This document shows positions 1 to 7,575 of a stretch of 64,000 bases of DNA, piece by piece; the first letter of the stretch is position 1, and each line of letters starts with the position of its first letter. A program made the position numbers and the translations under genes. The stretch comes from Aquimarina muelleri DSM 19832 (GTDB taxonomy: Bacteria; Bacteroidota; Bacteroidia; Flavobacteriales; Flavobacteriaceae), in assembly GCF_000430665.1 (NCBI RefSeq), contig NZ_AUML01000032.1, positions 1 to 64,000 of the forward strand, read 5' to 3'. The notes beneath the pieces are model-generated. The model made no database searches, was not told the origin of the DNA, and saw nothing but the letters and a program-made list of their open reading frames with translations.

Positions 1-34
1 CAATGGCTAACTTTTAAAACCTAAAAATTAACCA

Positions 35-1654
35 ATGATTAAAGCAAAATTATTCGTTTTGGGAACAGAACGAGAACTGTTGTGGACTGATTTAGAATAT
101 TCCAAAACATTAAATCATAAAACAGGTCGTTGCGGTGAGATTCCAATGGGAGGGCTTGTTACCCTAGCCTTTTCTTCTGGTTATGATGATGATAGACTAC
201 TTCGTTGGATGACTCACAATCCAGAAAACAAATTCTGCACATTAACAGAATGTAAAATTATTTTTTATGAAGGTGATTTTGATGGTGTCACACTTTTTGA
301 ATACAAATTTAATGATGCCGCTTTAATTTATTGGAAAGAAAAATTTACTGCTGTAGGAGAAAAACCAATGAGCATAACAATGACAATCTCTGCGGCTATA
401 CAAGAAGTAAAAGGAATAACTTTGGTAAAACCTTGGCAAGAGAGTTGGATGCCTCCAAGTGAGAGAATACCTTATCAGCCTCTAGATAATGAAGAAAAAA
501 AACAATATTTTGTAGAAAAAGTTGAAGTTATAGAACTTGATGAAGGGTCAACTAATGGGGATACTAATAGTAAAATGGGGCTTATTTATGGAAAAGAATA
601 TACTCTGAAAATTGTCAAATTTAGAAATGATGAAATACCCAGTAATCTTAACCAAATAAAATGGGGCTATACCTATGACCCCGATGATGGAAGTGCTTTT
701 GTAGGAACATTTAAAGAAACAGGAGAAAAAGTAACTTTTAAAACAGATGATTTAGAATTATGTGGTAAAACCATAACCTTTTATGCTTACATAGAGAAAA
801 AAGAAAATGAGGCTGAATTAGAAGTATTTCATCACAACCGTTTTAGATGGTTTAATAGACAAATAGTAGAACAACAAATAGAAGAGCGAATAAAAAAACC
901 TTGGAAAATCAATCAAGGAGGAACTTCTCTTTGTGGGATGGCTTGTTTATTCTATATTTTTGCCAAAAACGATAAGCACGGATATAAAAAGTTTGCAGAA
1001 ACTCTTCACCGAAAAGGAAAAGCAGTTCATAATGGATATACTGTAGAACCTGATGAAGATGCAAAAAAAGAAATGTATGACACAAACCCTACTACTTCTA
1101 AAGAACATCCATGGATTCCTGAAATAGACTGGATAACAATGGCGACTACAAGGAGTAAAGAAAGTGATTTTGGATATACAGGTAAAAAAGGACAAGATGC
1201 TTCTGCTATAAATTGGCCTTGGTTAATGACTAATTTGAGTAAGAAACTTTTAGGCTATACAACTGTAAAAATGGATTATTATAAAGTGAACAAATCATAC
1301 ATACGGGATTTCTTTGGTTCAGATGAAAAAATTAGAATTTTAGAAGAGGATATTGACAACGATTATCAAAATGGATATGAAATATGTATGATGATTGATG
1401 GAGATATGATAAGTAATAAATCGGATTATGATATAACCGACCTAGGAGAATACCATTGGGTAACTTATGAGGGAGGACTTGAAATTTTGAATGGAATAAA
1501 TCCAGAAACAGACTACGATAAAGTAACTAATATAAACTTTAATGTAGTGACTTGGGGTGAAATTAAGAATGGTACTCCTAATGAAAAGCCAAAATTAGAA
1601 TTATCAAAAAAAGCATATAGAAACAATTATTATGGATACTTAAAATTAAAATGA
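35..1654 (+). CDS. TssD (Hcp-like)-fused papain-like cysteine peptidase, putative T6SS effector
   Basis: The N-terminal ~135 residues look like the Bacteroidota T6SS tube protein TssD: a KAKLFV start, TGRCGEIPMGG, a LLRWM helix and a closing MSITMTISAA strand. A region of about residues 160-280 (YGKEYTLKIV, KTITFYAYIEK) resembles the Ig-like linkers common in Bacteroidota effectors. The last ~250 residues carry a papain-like core: Q294, C300 in NQGGTSLCG (the same Gln-to-Cys spacing of six as papain Gln19/Cys25), H474 in YHWVTYEGG, and a late VVTWG strand. I infer an evolved Hcp effector loaded into the tube and delivered to competitors, where the peptidase acts. No signal peptide is seen, as expected for a T6SS substrate. 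The next gene, one base after the stop, encodes a lipoprotein that would suit an immunity role. The peptidase target is unknown; a structural rather than toxic role cannot be excluded. Confidence 0.75.
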   Translation: MIKAKLFVLGTERELLWTDLEYSKTLNHKTGRCGEIPMGGLVTLAFSSGYDDDRLLRWMTHNPENKFCTLTECKIIFYEGDFDGVTLFEYKFNDAALIYWKEKFTAVGEKPMSITMTISAAIQEVKGITLVKPWQESWMPPSERIPYQPLDNEEKKQYFVEKVEVIELDEGSTNGDTNSKMGLIYGKEYTLKIVKFRNDEIPSNLNQIKWGYTYDPDDGSAFVGTFKETGEKVTFKTDDLELCGKTITFYAYIEKKENEAELEVFHHNRFRWFNRQIVEQQIEERIKKPWKINQGGTSLCGMACLFYIFAKNDKHGYKKFAETLHRKGKAVHNGYTVEPDEDAKKEMYDTNPTTSKEHPWIPEIDWITMATTRSKESDFGYTGKKGQDASAINWPWLMTNLSKKLLGYTTVKMDYYKVNKSYIRDFFGSDEKIRILEEDIDNDYQNGYEICMMIDGDMISNKSDYDITDLGEYHWVTYEGGLEILNGINPETDYDKVTNINFNVVTWGEIKNGTPNEKPKLELSKKAYRNNYYGYLKLK

Positions 1655-1655
1655 T

Positions 1656-2123
1656 ATGATTATTAAAATTTTTAAATACTTAATTGTTATTTTTTTATTG
1701 ATCTCGTGCCATGATGATAATTGTGAAAAACATATAAATCTTAACTCTAATATTAGTATTTCTGGGTGGAAAGAAACAGATGTTAAAATAGAAAAAATTT
1801 ATTTAATTCGTTATATCGATAATTTTAACACTGTTTTAGATAGTGTAAATTTAACAAGCCATCAGTTTTTAACACATCATAATAATATTAGAGCAGATAA
1901 AGAAAAAGTCTATATAGCATTAAACAATAAAATCGAAACAAAATTAGCTTATCGATTTGTCCTTAATGATACTATAAAATATGATATTTATAATTTCCTC
2001 TTAAATAAGGTAACAAAAAAGACTGGCATAAAAGAAATCAATTTTTGTGAATTGGCTGAATATACTGTTAATGGGCATATTATTAATAACAAAGGTTCTA
2101 ACTCTCTTGTTTTTAGCAAATAG
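1656..2123 (+). CDS. Small SPII lipoprotein, candidate immunity protein
   Basis: The 155-residue product begins with a lipoprotein signal peptide (KIFKYLIVIFLLISC; lipid-anchored Cys at position 18), so it should sit in the periplasm. No domain is recognised. The mature part is Asn/Ile/Lys rich, with two further Cys (C23 and one in NFCELAEY near the C-terminus) that could form a disulfide. It starts one base after the stop of the TssD-peptidase gene, so the two are almost certainly co-transcribed. Effector genes of Bacteroidota T6SS are commonly followed by immunity genes, and a periplasmic anchor would fit a toxin acting in the periplasm. The immunity role is inferred from position and localisation only. 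Confidence 0.6.
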   Translation: MIIKIFKYLIVIFLLISCHDDNCEKHINLNSNISISGWKETDVKIEKIYLIRYIDNFNTVLDSVNLTSHQFLTHHNNIRADKEKVYIALNNKIETKLAYRFVLNDTIKYDIYNFLLNKVTKKTGIKEINFCELAEYTVNGHIINNKGSNSLVFSK

Positions 2124-2205
2124 TGTAAAAACGAAAACGGCTTAGAACAGGCTATATGCAATGAAAAAAAAATTGTGCTAACCTCAAAATTCAGAAAAAT
2201 TTTTA
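2124..2205. other. Short spacer between lipoprotein and membrane protein genes
   Basis: This 82-base gap contains GGCTATATGCAATG (2151-2164) and no obvious terminator hairpin. It separates the putative immunity gene from the membrane protein, so readthrough is possible but not shown. Confidence 0.3.
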
Positions 2206-3090
2206 ATGATAGAGTTCTTCAAATTACTTTCTAATAGAGAAATTTCTATAATAATTTGGACTTTATTGTTTTTTGCCATTTTAGTTTTTAAATCAAAAGG
2301 AAGTCTGTTAAACCTTTGGAGTGTAATTAAAGTAATATTTGTAAAAAAGATTATTCCGTTTTATATAATAATCGGACTGTATTTATTCATCATTATTAAT
2401 ATATTTCGAGAGCTGTCAATTTGGGAGTTTTCTCTTTATAAAGATTTTATTTATTGGTTTTTAACAACAGGTCTTGTACTCTTTTTCGGTGTTTCGGATA
2501 TAAAGAACTATAAAGATTTTACGAAAATTATTTTAACCACAACTTCATTAACAACTATACTGGAATTTATAGTTGGTTTCTATAATTTTTCACTCATCTG
2601 GGAATTGATATTAATTCCATCTTTAACTTTCATATCAATTCTTCCAGTATTTGCAGACTTGAAAAAAGATGACCCAAACACCAAAATTGTAGCAAATTTT
2701 TTAAAAAATGTTTTAACAATTATCGGATTTGGTTTTTTAATTTATGGCATTTATAAATTAATCGTTGATTATGCAGATTTCTTTACTTTGAGTAATTTAA
2801 AGTCATTTTTACTTCCACCAATATTCACTTTAGTTTTCCTACCAATTATTTATTACACTGTGCTTTATATAAAATACGAAAAAGTGTTTGAAAATTTAAG
2901 ACGTTATAAATTTCTTACATTAGATAGAAAAAAGAAAATTAGAAGTTCCATTTTAAGATATGCCTATATTAATTTGAACTATATTGAGAATGCTAATAAA
3001 ATAATTATCTTTAGAAAAAGGGAATTGCAGAATGAAACTGACATTAAATCATATTTACGGAAAAACGTAAAACTGAAACAAAATGCGTAA
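2206..3090 (+). CDS. Polytopic membrane protein of unknown function
   Basis: I do not recognise the family. The 294-residue product has about seven hydrophobic segments (near residues 14-27, 49-67, 81-96, 108-126, 130-150, 165-188 and 202-222). A basic C-terminal cytoplasmic tail of ~70 residues follows (RRYKFLTLDRKKKIR, FRKRELQ). No transporter or enzyme motif is visible. It lies just downstream of the effector/lipoprotein pair and stops 11 bases before an intron-end-like scar, so it may be a cassette-like accessory gene. It could be a second immunity protein (membrane immunity proteins exist for pore-forming toxins), but this is speculation. The AT content is as high as that of the flanking accessory DNA. 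Confidence 0.55.
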   Translation: MIEFFKLLSNREISIIIWTLLFFAILVFKSKGSLLNLWSVIKVIFVKKIIPFYIIIGLYLFIIINIFRELSIWEFSLYKDFIYWFLTTGLVLFFGVSDIKNYKDFTKIILTTTSLTTILEFIVGFYNFSLIWELILIPSLTFISILPVFADLKKDDPNTKIVANFLKNVLTIIGFGFLIYGIYKLIVDYADFFTLSNLKSFLLPPIFTLVFLPIIYYTVLYIKYEKVFENLRRYKFLTLDRKKKIRSSILRYAYINLNYIENANKIIIFRKRELQNETDIKSYLRKNVKLKQNA

Positions 3091-3101
3091 ATCACTGCAT
3101 A

Positions 3102-3146
3102 CAGTCGAGTAGGAAAAGGGGAATTTCACCCCTAAACCTCTCACAG
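3102..3146 (-). mobile_element. Group II intron 3'-end (domain VI) remnant
   Basis: Read on the minus strand this 45-base segment runs CTGTGAGAGG, then a hairpin (AGGGG / CCCCT around a TGAAATT loop), then CTACTCGACTG. This matches the domain VI/3' terminus commonly seen in bacterial group II introns after the domain V stem (TGTGAGAG...GGTGAAATTCC...CTACTCGAC). No domain V and no intron-encoded reverse transcriptase is found nearby, so it is a scar or a stand-alone element rather than a working intron. Compare 4247-4295. Confidence 0.5.
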
Positions 3147-3151
3147 CTCTA

Positions 3152-3285
3152 CTGAGTTTATCGAAGTACCAACATATATCTTTCGTCAAGCTAAGGACAG
3201 GCTATACAAATCTCTTATACGGCTTTTATTATATAGTCAATCGTTACGTTTATTGATAAGCTGTCCTGAGCAAGGTCGAAGCACC
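3152..3285. repeat. REP-like degenerate palindromes
   Basis: Two direct half-copies of CTGAGnnnnnTCGAAGnACC occur (3152-3170 and 3266-3284). A third, inverted relative is CGTCAAGCTAAGGACAGGCT (about 3184-3204), which is nearly complementary to CTGTCCTGAGCAAGGTCGA (3261-3279). Sequences of the type GCTTCGAC...CTCAG are a recurring intergenic palindrome family in Bacteroidota. The whole could fold into a long imperfect hairpin. Confidence 0.4.
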
Positions 3286-3429
3286 CCCGCCCATAAAAGA
3301 CTTGCACCCTCTAGATGAATTATTTATCTTCGATAAATAAAAAATGCCCATGCTGGGCACACACAATAGCTATAATTTATCACTTGCTTCTTTCCTACTT
3401 ACGAAAGCCCTAGCAAACTATTAGAAAAT

Positions 3430-4083
3430 ATGAAAAAAATCCCGCAATTATTACTTGTTCTTATAATATGCCTGCTTTTGGGATGCAAACAAAGTTCTAA
3501 CCCATCAAATATTAATGGTATAAATATTAATTATGAAAAAAATACCGTAGTCTTTAAAGACTATTATGACAGCGGAGAACTACTTGTCACTGGGCAGTAT
3601 ACAAATAAGGAAAAGACAGGTGAATGGACTAGCTATTTCAAAAACGGGAAACCATCTAAAATAGAAAACTATCAGTATGGAAAATTAGAAGGTACTTGGA
3701 AAATATTTCACCCAACAGGAAAAGTATATCTGGACGGAGCACACCTACAAAATTCCAAAATCGGAACATGGAAACACTATTTGGATGATGGAACCCTTAA
3801 ATACATTAAGCATTATGATACAGAAGGAAGTACAGGCGAATGGAAAAGCTACTATGATTCAGGTGAATTAGCTTCTGTAGAAAATTATAAAAAAGGAAAA
3901 GCAAATGGTTTATGGACCTATTTTTATAAAAATGGCCAAATCTATAGAACTGGAGAAAAAATAACAGGCATAGAAAATGGAATCTGGAAAACTTATAATA
4001 ATAAAGGAGTTCTATTGCTAACTGAAACTTATGAAAAGGGAAAAAAAATACATTCAATTCGAAATAACAAAATGGATAATTAA
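3430..4083 (+). CDS. MORN-variant (YwqK-type) repeat lipoprotein, possible orphan immunity protein
   Basis: The 217-residue product has a lipoprotein signal (LVLIICLLLGC, Cys at 19) followed by about seven MORN-variant repeats of the form G-x-W-x-x-Y-x-x-x-G (TGEWTSYFKNG, EGTWKIFHPTG, IGTWKHYLDDG, TGEWKSYYDSG, NGLWTYFYKNG, NGIWKTYNNKG). Such proteins are usually annotated as YwqK-family antitoxins, because Bacillus YwqK-like proteins neutralise a secreted toxin. In Bacteroidota they are often found beside polymorphic and T6SS effectors. No cognate toxin sits next to it, so here it would be an orphan immunity gene within the effector neighbourhood. A general periplasmic repeat-protein role is also possible. 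Confidence 0.65.
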   Translation: MKKIPQLLLVLIICLLLGCKQSSNPSNINGININYEKNTVVFKDYYDSGELLVTGQYTNKEKTGEWTSYFKNGKPSKIENYQYGKLEGTWKIFHPTGKVYLDGAHLQNSKIGTWKHYLDDGTLKYIKHYDTEGSTGEWKSYYDSGELASVENYKKGKANGLWTYFYKNGQIYRTGEKITGIENGIWKTYNNKGVLLLTETYEKGKKIHSIRNNKMDN

Positions 4084-4096
4084 TTATGAGATTTGA

Positions 4097-4270
4097 CTCT
4101 TAATCCAAAGTTTAGACGGATCATTTATTTCGGCACTATATGATATTATGCTTCAAAATAACATAACCCCAAATCAAACATTATATTGGATTGGAACTCT
4201 ATCCGATATAAATTTATTGAATTCAAAAAGCTTAAAAAATAGTTTACAGTCGAGCAGCCCAACGCAGTAA
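4097..4270 (+). pseudogene. Stop-free gene remnant without a start
   Basis: A frame open from 4097 to the TAA at 4268 reads LLIQSLDGSFISALYDIM...TLYWIGTLSDIN...LKNSL, which looks like real protein sequence. It lacks an upstream start, because a TGA precedes it at 4094. The last codons run into the intron-end-like element at 4247. I take it as the 3' fragment of a lost gene; the family is not recognised. Chance openness in AT-rich DNA is the alternative. Confidence 0.3.
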
Positions 4271-4295
4271 TTAATACCACGTTGAGGCTCTCACA
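4247..4295 (-). mobile_element. Second group II intron domain VI-like remnant
   Basis: On the minus strand this reads TGTGAGAGCC, a hairpin (CCTCAACG / CGTTGGG), then GCTGCTCGACTG. The outer blocks TGTGAGAG and CTCGACTG are shared with the element at 3102-3146, while the stem and loop sequences are entirely different yet still pair. That is the pattern expected of two different intron domain VI sequences. It also stops short at the domain V boundary. Both copies have the same orientation. Confidence 0.45.
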
Positions 4296-4298
4296 CAT

Positions 4299-4535
4299 TT
4301 AAGAGGAGTATAGCCTTTTCTGTTTCCTTGATTTGATGGTTTTGTGTCGCTTGCCGATGGAAGCCCTTCCATTAGAAGCTATAAACTTAAAAACAGGGCT
4401 TTCTAACATTTTTTTATATAGTTCTTCATTAACCTCTACTGGTACAGCAACATTAGGGAACTCTATTTGATAATATTTATTCTTGCGTCCTATTAAACGA
4501 ACTTCTACTGGTAGCTTTTTCATTTTTTTTTTCAA
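4299..4535 (-). CDS. Small basic protein of unknown function
   Basis: The 78-residue product is very basic, with a C-terminal KRHKTIKSRKQKR tract and an N-terminal half predicted to be beta-rich (VEVRLIGRKNKYYQIEFPN). No family is recognised. The start follows an AAAAAAAAATG context; a second start two codons in (MKKLPVEV) is possible. It is the only minus-strand gene in this accessory stretch and begins right next to the intron-like scar. The basic tail suggests nucleic-acid binding, but that is a guess. Confidence 0.45.
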   Translation of the reverse strand: MKKKMKKLPVEVRLIGRKNKYYQIEFPNVAVPVEVNEELYKKMLESPVFKFIASNGRASIGKRHKTIKSRKQKRLYSS

Positions 4536-5480
4536 ATTTTTAGATTCTTAAAAAAATATAAATAGGTAAATATTAGTCTTTATTTTACGTCCAACACCTG
4601 ACTTCGATTAAAAACGGTTTAGATAACTATGATAAATGGAATAGTACTTGTGTTGATGCCTTTTCAACCTTACTCTTGAACAGACAATTTTATTGAATAC
4701 AGAAACATCATAAACTTATTTTTAAAAACGATAATTAATTTTAATTATTTTCTTAAATCTATACTTGTTACTAAATAATTTATTAGTAAACACAATTATT
4801 GTATTTCAAAAAAAGTACCAATGATAAATCCCAACCACTTTAGTCAATTCAGATATATAAATAAGGTAAGGTTTCTAAAAAAAATCTTAAAAAAAGGACA
4901 AATCGACACTTCTCTTCAATCACATAGATGACTAATTGTCAAATACATGTGACTTTTAAAATAAAATTGTCTCTCAAATTTTTCAAGGCGTTTAAGTATA
5001 AACTGTCAAATAAAAATAGTCCTCTTATGCTATTTTTACAATAGTTCAGAACGTAACCCCCTATACCCTCTAGATTAATTATTTAGTTCTAGACTACTCA
5101 TAAACTCTCTCTAGATAGTTCAAGTTTTAATTCAGAATACTTTTCAATAATAATTGATGATTTAAAATTTGAGTACAAACTACTACTAATCCAGTAGTCC
5201 TTGTAGTAATTAGTTACCGCATTGAGTTTTTTACTTACTATAATCACTAAAAATAGACCTATTACCTCATTCTGAATATCTATTCTTAGATCAAAAAAGA
5301 AAAATGATTTATTAAAAATAATTAATATACCTAATATTTAAACCCGAAGATATTGATTTTAAACTTCTTGATTTTATATAACTAAACTCGACTAATATCG
5401 AGATGTAACAAAACACCCTATAATATTTTTAAAATAGATCTAATTAATGTATACTAGCAACCTATATAAAGGTGAAAATT
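4536..5480. other. Long gene-free AT-rich region
   Basis: No convincing gene is seen in about 940 bases. It contains ACCCTCTAGATTAATTATTTA (about 5065-5085), nearly identical to ACCCTCTAGATGAATTATTTA at about 3306-3326, a short hairpin CTCGA/TCGAG (5387-5402), and a 39-codon stop-free stretch at 4577-4693 that may be another gene remnant. The composition suggests degraded accessory DNA. Confidence 0.4.
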
Positions 5481-7325
5481 ATGGAAGATAATAAAATGCT
5501 CAATTATATTGAAAATGTATTAGAAAACATGCCAACTGGATGGCTAAGTCTAACAACGCATCGATTAGATATTTACGATGAAAAATTGGCCAAAATTCAA
5601 TTTTTAGAACAGTTTGAAACCTTATTTAATACCAATAATTTTAAAGCATCGGCACTAAGTGAATTACCCACTGCTTTCGACTATATTCGATTAGGTCATC
5701 CATTATCCTGTATACTAGAATGGGTGATTGCTAGCTTCAATAATCTAAAATCAGATAATGTAATAAGCTTTGCATCAAAGACGGTTCCTGTTTTGGCTAT
5801 TCTAAGAAAAAATTTATTAGATAATAAAAACACCCAAATCATTTATACAGGTAAATTACCCGATTATTTTGATACTGAGGTATTAAAAAACATTTATGGT
5901 TATAAATTTGAATTAAAGACTGTTGAGGAATTAGAAGAAATTTCTGAGTTTGATGGTAGTATCATTTTCTTTTCACAACAAGATGAAATTTGTAATTTCG
6001 ATCTAACTCCAAATATTGACTTTTTCATCAATGCTCATTCTTACTTAGGAAGTATTTTACTTGTAAATGGTCAGGGAAATGAAAATTACATTTCAGAAAT
6101 TCAGCATGTTAGAAGAAGAGAAACAATTGCAATGACGCCAGACAACTCTCTTGCAGCATTAAAATATCTAATAAAAAAATCTTCTGTTAATAATAAAAAA
6201 AGTGATCTCGAGACAAACAAAGCATTAGTTTTAGATTCTATAGCAACCATTACTGGTACGAATACAAAGGCGTTAATTGCTTCTAGTGGGCTATCTATTC
6301 AATATGCCATTTTAATGGGGCTAATTCATGATGCCCTAGAAAAACATAAAGGAAAAGATATCAAGATTATTGTCCCTCCAAATTGTTATGGTGGAACAAA
6401 TGATCAAGCTAGGCGAGTTGCTGCCTGTATTGACAATGTCGAAGTATTGGATTTACTAGTTGATGGTGGTAAAGATATGGTTCAAAGTATTGATATAGTT
6501 TTAGATAAAATTGCAACCGAAGATGCTATCCCTTACATAATTGCCGAAATCCCAACAAACCCTAGAGTTGAAGTTCCTGATCTTATAAAATTAAAAGATG
6601 TTTTAAGTAAAGAACGTAAATCTACAACAGGTAAAATTGCTATCGACCCTGTTTTTATTTTAGATCAAACATTTTGCCCTAATGTACATTTTTTAGGGGA
6701 TAACGAAATACTCTCTACAGTTAGAACTATTTCATTTGCTAGTGGATCAAAATTTCCAAGTGGCGGACTATGTACTTCGGGGTACTGCGTGGCAAATAAA
6801 AAATCAGAAGCTTTGATGCAAAAAGTAGAAATGCATCTAAGACTTTGTGATAACGAAGCGACAAATCTTCAAATAAAAATATTAGCAAAACAATTACCCT
6901 CAATGAAACAAAGAATTAATGATGCTTATAAGAATACACGTGAATTTGTAAACTTTATTAATGATGTTTTACCAGAAGCAAAAATTAATTTTGTTTCCAA
7001 AGAATTAGCAGAAGAAGGATTTACCCCATCCGTTTTTTCATTAGACCTTCCCACTAAAGGAGATACTGATGAAGAAAAAGAATCTTATAAAAGAGCATTG
7101 AATCATAAATTAATCGATTTAATGATCAAAGAAATCCCAAATGAAAGTAAGTACTGTGTGAGCTATGGGCAATTAAATGGATGCTATTGGACGATACCTG
7201 CAACATCTACACAAGGAACAACTAAAGAAGGGGACAAAGATTATATTGCTCGTGTAGCACTTTCTCCTAATATGGATCTTGAACTTCATAAAAAAGTCTT
7301 TTTAAATTTTGTTGAAAAAATTTGA
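5481..7325 (+). CDS. PLP-dependent Cys/Met-metabolism family enzyme with long N-terminal domain
   Basis: The C-terminal ~380 residues have the fold-type-I trans-sulfuration enzyme pattern: AEIPTNPRVEVPDL (compare ESPTNP in family members) and the Schiff-base lysine K424 in FASGSKFPSGG, followed by a small C-terminal domain. The N-terminal ~230 residues (LGHPLSCILEWVIASF) are an extra domain, as in fungal cystathionine gamma-synthase-like (STR2-type) proteins of ~600 residues. The exact reaction is not decidable: gamma-synthase, lyase or gamma-lyase. I chose the ATG at 5481 because AAAGG sits 8 bases upstream; a GTG at 5472 would add three residues. It is a single gene with gene-poor flanks and an 11-bp-stem hairpin just after the stop. 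Confidence 0.65.
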   Translation: MEDNKMLNYIENVLENMPTGWLSLTTHRLDIYDEKLAKIQFLEQFETLFNTNNFKASALSELPTAFDYIRLGHPLSCILEWVIASFNNLKSDNVISFASKTVPVLAILRKNLLDNKNTQIIYTGKLPDYFDTEVLKNIYGYKFELKTVEELEEISEFDGSIIFFSQQDEICNFDLTPNIDFFINAHSYLGSILLVNGQGNENYISEIQHVRRRETIAMTPDNSLAALKYLIKKSSVNNKKSDLETNKALVLDSIATITGTNTKALIASSGLSIQYAILMGLIHDALEKHKGKDIKIIVPPNCYGGTNDQARRVAACIDNVEVLDLLVDGGKDMVQSIDIVLDKIATEDAIPYIIAEIPTNPRVEVPDLIKLKDVLSKERKSTTGKIAIDPVFILDQTFCPNVHFLGDNEILSTVRTISFASGSKFPSGGLCTSGYCVANKKSEALMQKVEMHLRLCDNEATNLQIKILAKQLPSMKQRINDAYKNTREFVNFINDVLPEAKINFVSKELAEEGFTPSVFSLDLPTKGDTDEEKESYKRALNHKLIDLMIKEIPNESKYCVSYGQLNGCYWTIPATSTQGTTKEGDKDYIARVALSPNMDLELHKKVFLNFVEKI

Positions 7326-7334
7326 TTTTATTAA

Positions 7335-7370
7335 CCCGAGTTCGACTAATATTAATGAATCGAACTCGGG
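7335..7370 (+). terminator. Strong hairpin after the PLP enzyme gene
   Basis: CCCGAGTTCGA (7335-7345) pairs perfectly with TCGAACTCGGG (7360-7370) around a 14-base loop, 10 bases after the stop. No U-tract follows, so it may protect the 3' end rather than act as a classic intrinsic terminator. Confidence 0.55.
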
Positions 7371-7443
7371 CTATTAGTAAGTAGAGAAATCTTAATAAAA
7401 AAGCAAGATAAATACTGTGTAATACTCTTGTTTTATTACACTA

Positions 7444-7575
7444 TCAAATAAAGATTGCTTTTTTATTGCTAATAATATTATTTATATATCGTAATCCAAA
7501 TCTTTTTTCTATTTCTGTTAAAACTTCAATTTCAGGCATGTAATTTGGGTTTTGAATGTGTAGTTCTCTTATGCT
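7444..7575 (-). pseudogene. Possible C-terminal gene remnant
   Basis: On the minus strand a frame ends at the TGA at 7444-7446 and reads IRELHIQNPNYMPEIEVL then TEIEKRFGLRYINN...KKAIFI. It looks protein-like but runs upstream directly into the dispersed repeat at 7573 and has no plausible start. I read it as a truncated gene end abutting a repeat. The family is not recognised. Confidence 0.3.

Larger units (their letters stand above)
3091..3429. other. Gene-free spacer, scar-rich
   Basis: This 339-base stretch holds the intron-end scar (3102-3146), REP-like palindromes (3152-3285) and two tandem perfect hairpins just before the next gene. The hairpins are TATTTATC/GATAAATA with a TTC loop (3321-3339) and TGCCCA/TGGGCA with a TGC loop (3345-3359). 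No convincing gene is seen. The tandem hairpins may end transcription from upstream or shape the leader of the MORN lipoprotein mRNA. Confidence 0.45.

Noticed and set aside
1-34. Tail of an upstream gene
   Set aside because: Only 34 bases are visible and no frame can be supported.
3102-4295. A complete group II intron
   Set aside because: No reverse transcriptase/maturase and no domain V hairpin found; only 3'-end-like parts.
2124-4300. Integron attC array as an explanation for the accessory genes
   Set aside because: No integrase and no attC core (GTTRRRY pairs) with the expected spacing; the recurring units fit intron domain VI better.
4577-4693. 39-codon stop-free stretch (LTSIKNGLDNYDKWNS)
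   Set aside because: No start and no recognised match by eye; could be a gene remnant but too short to call.
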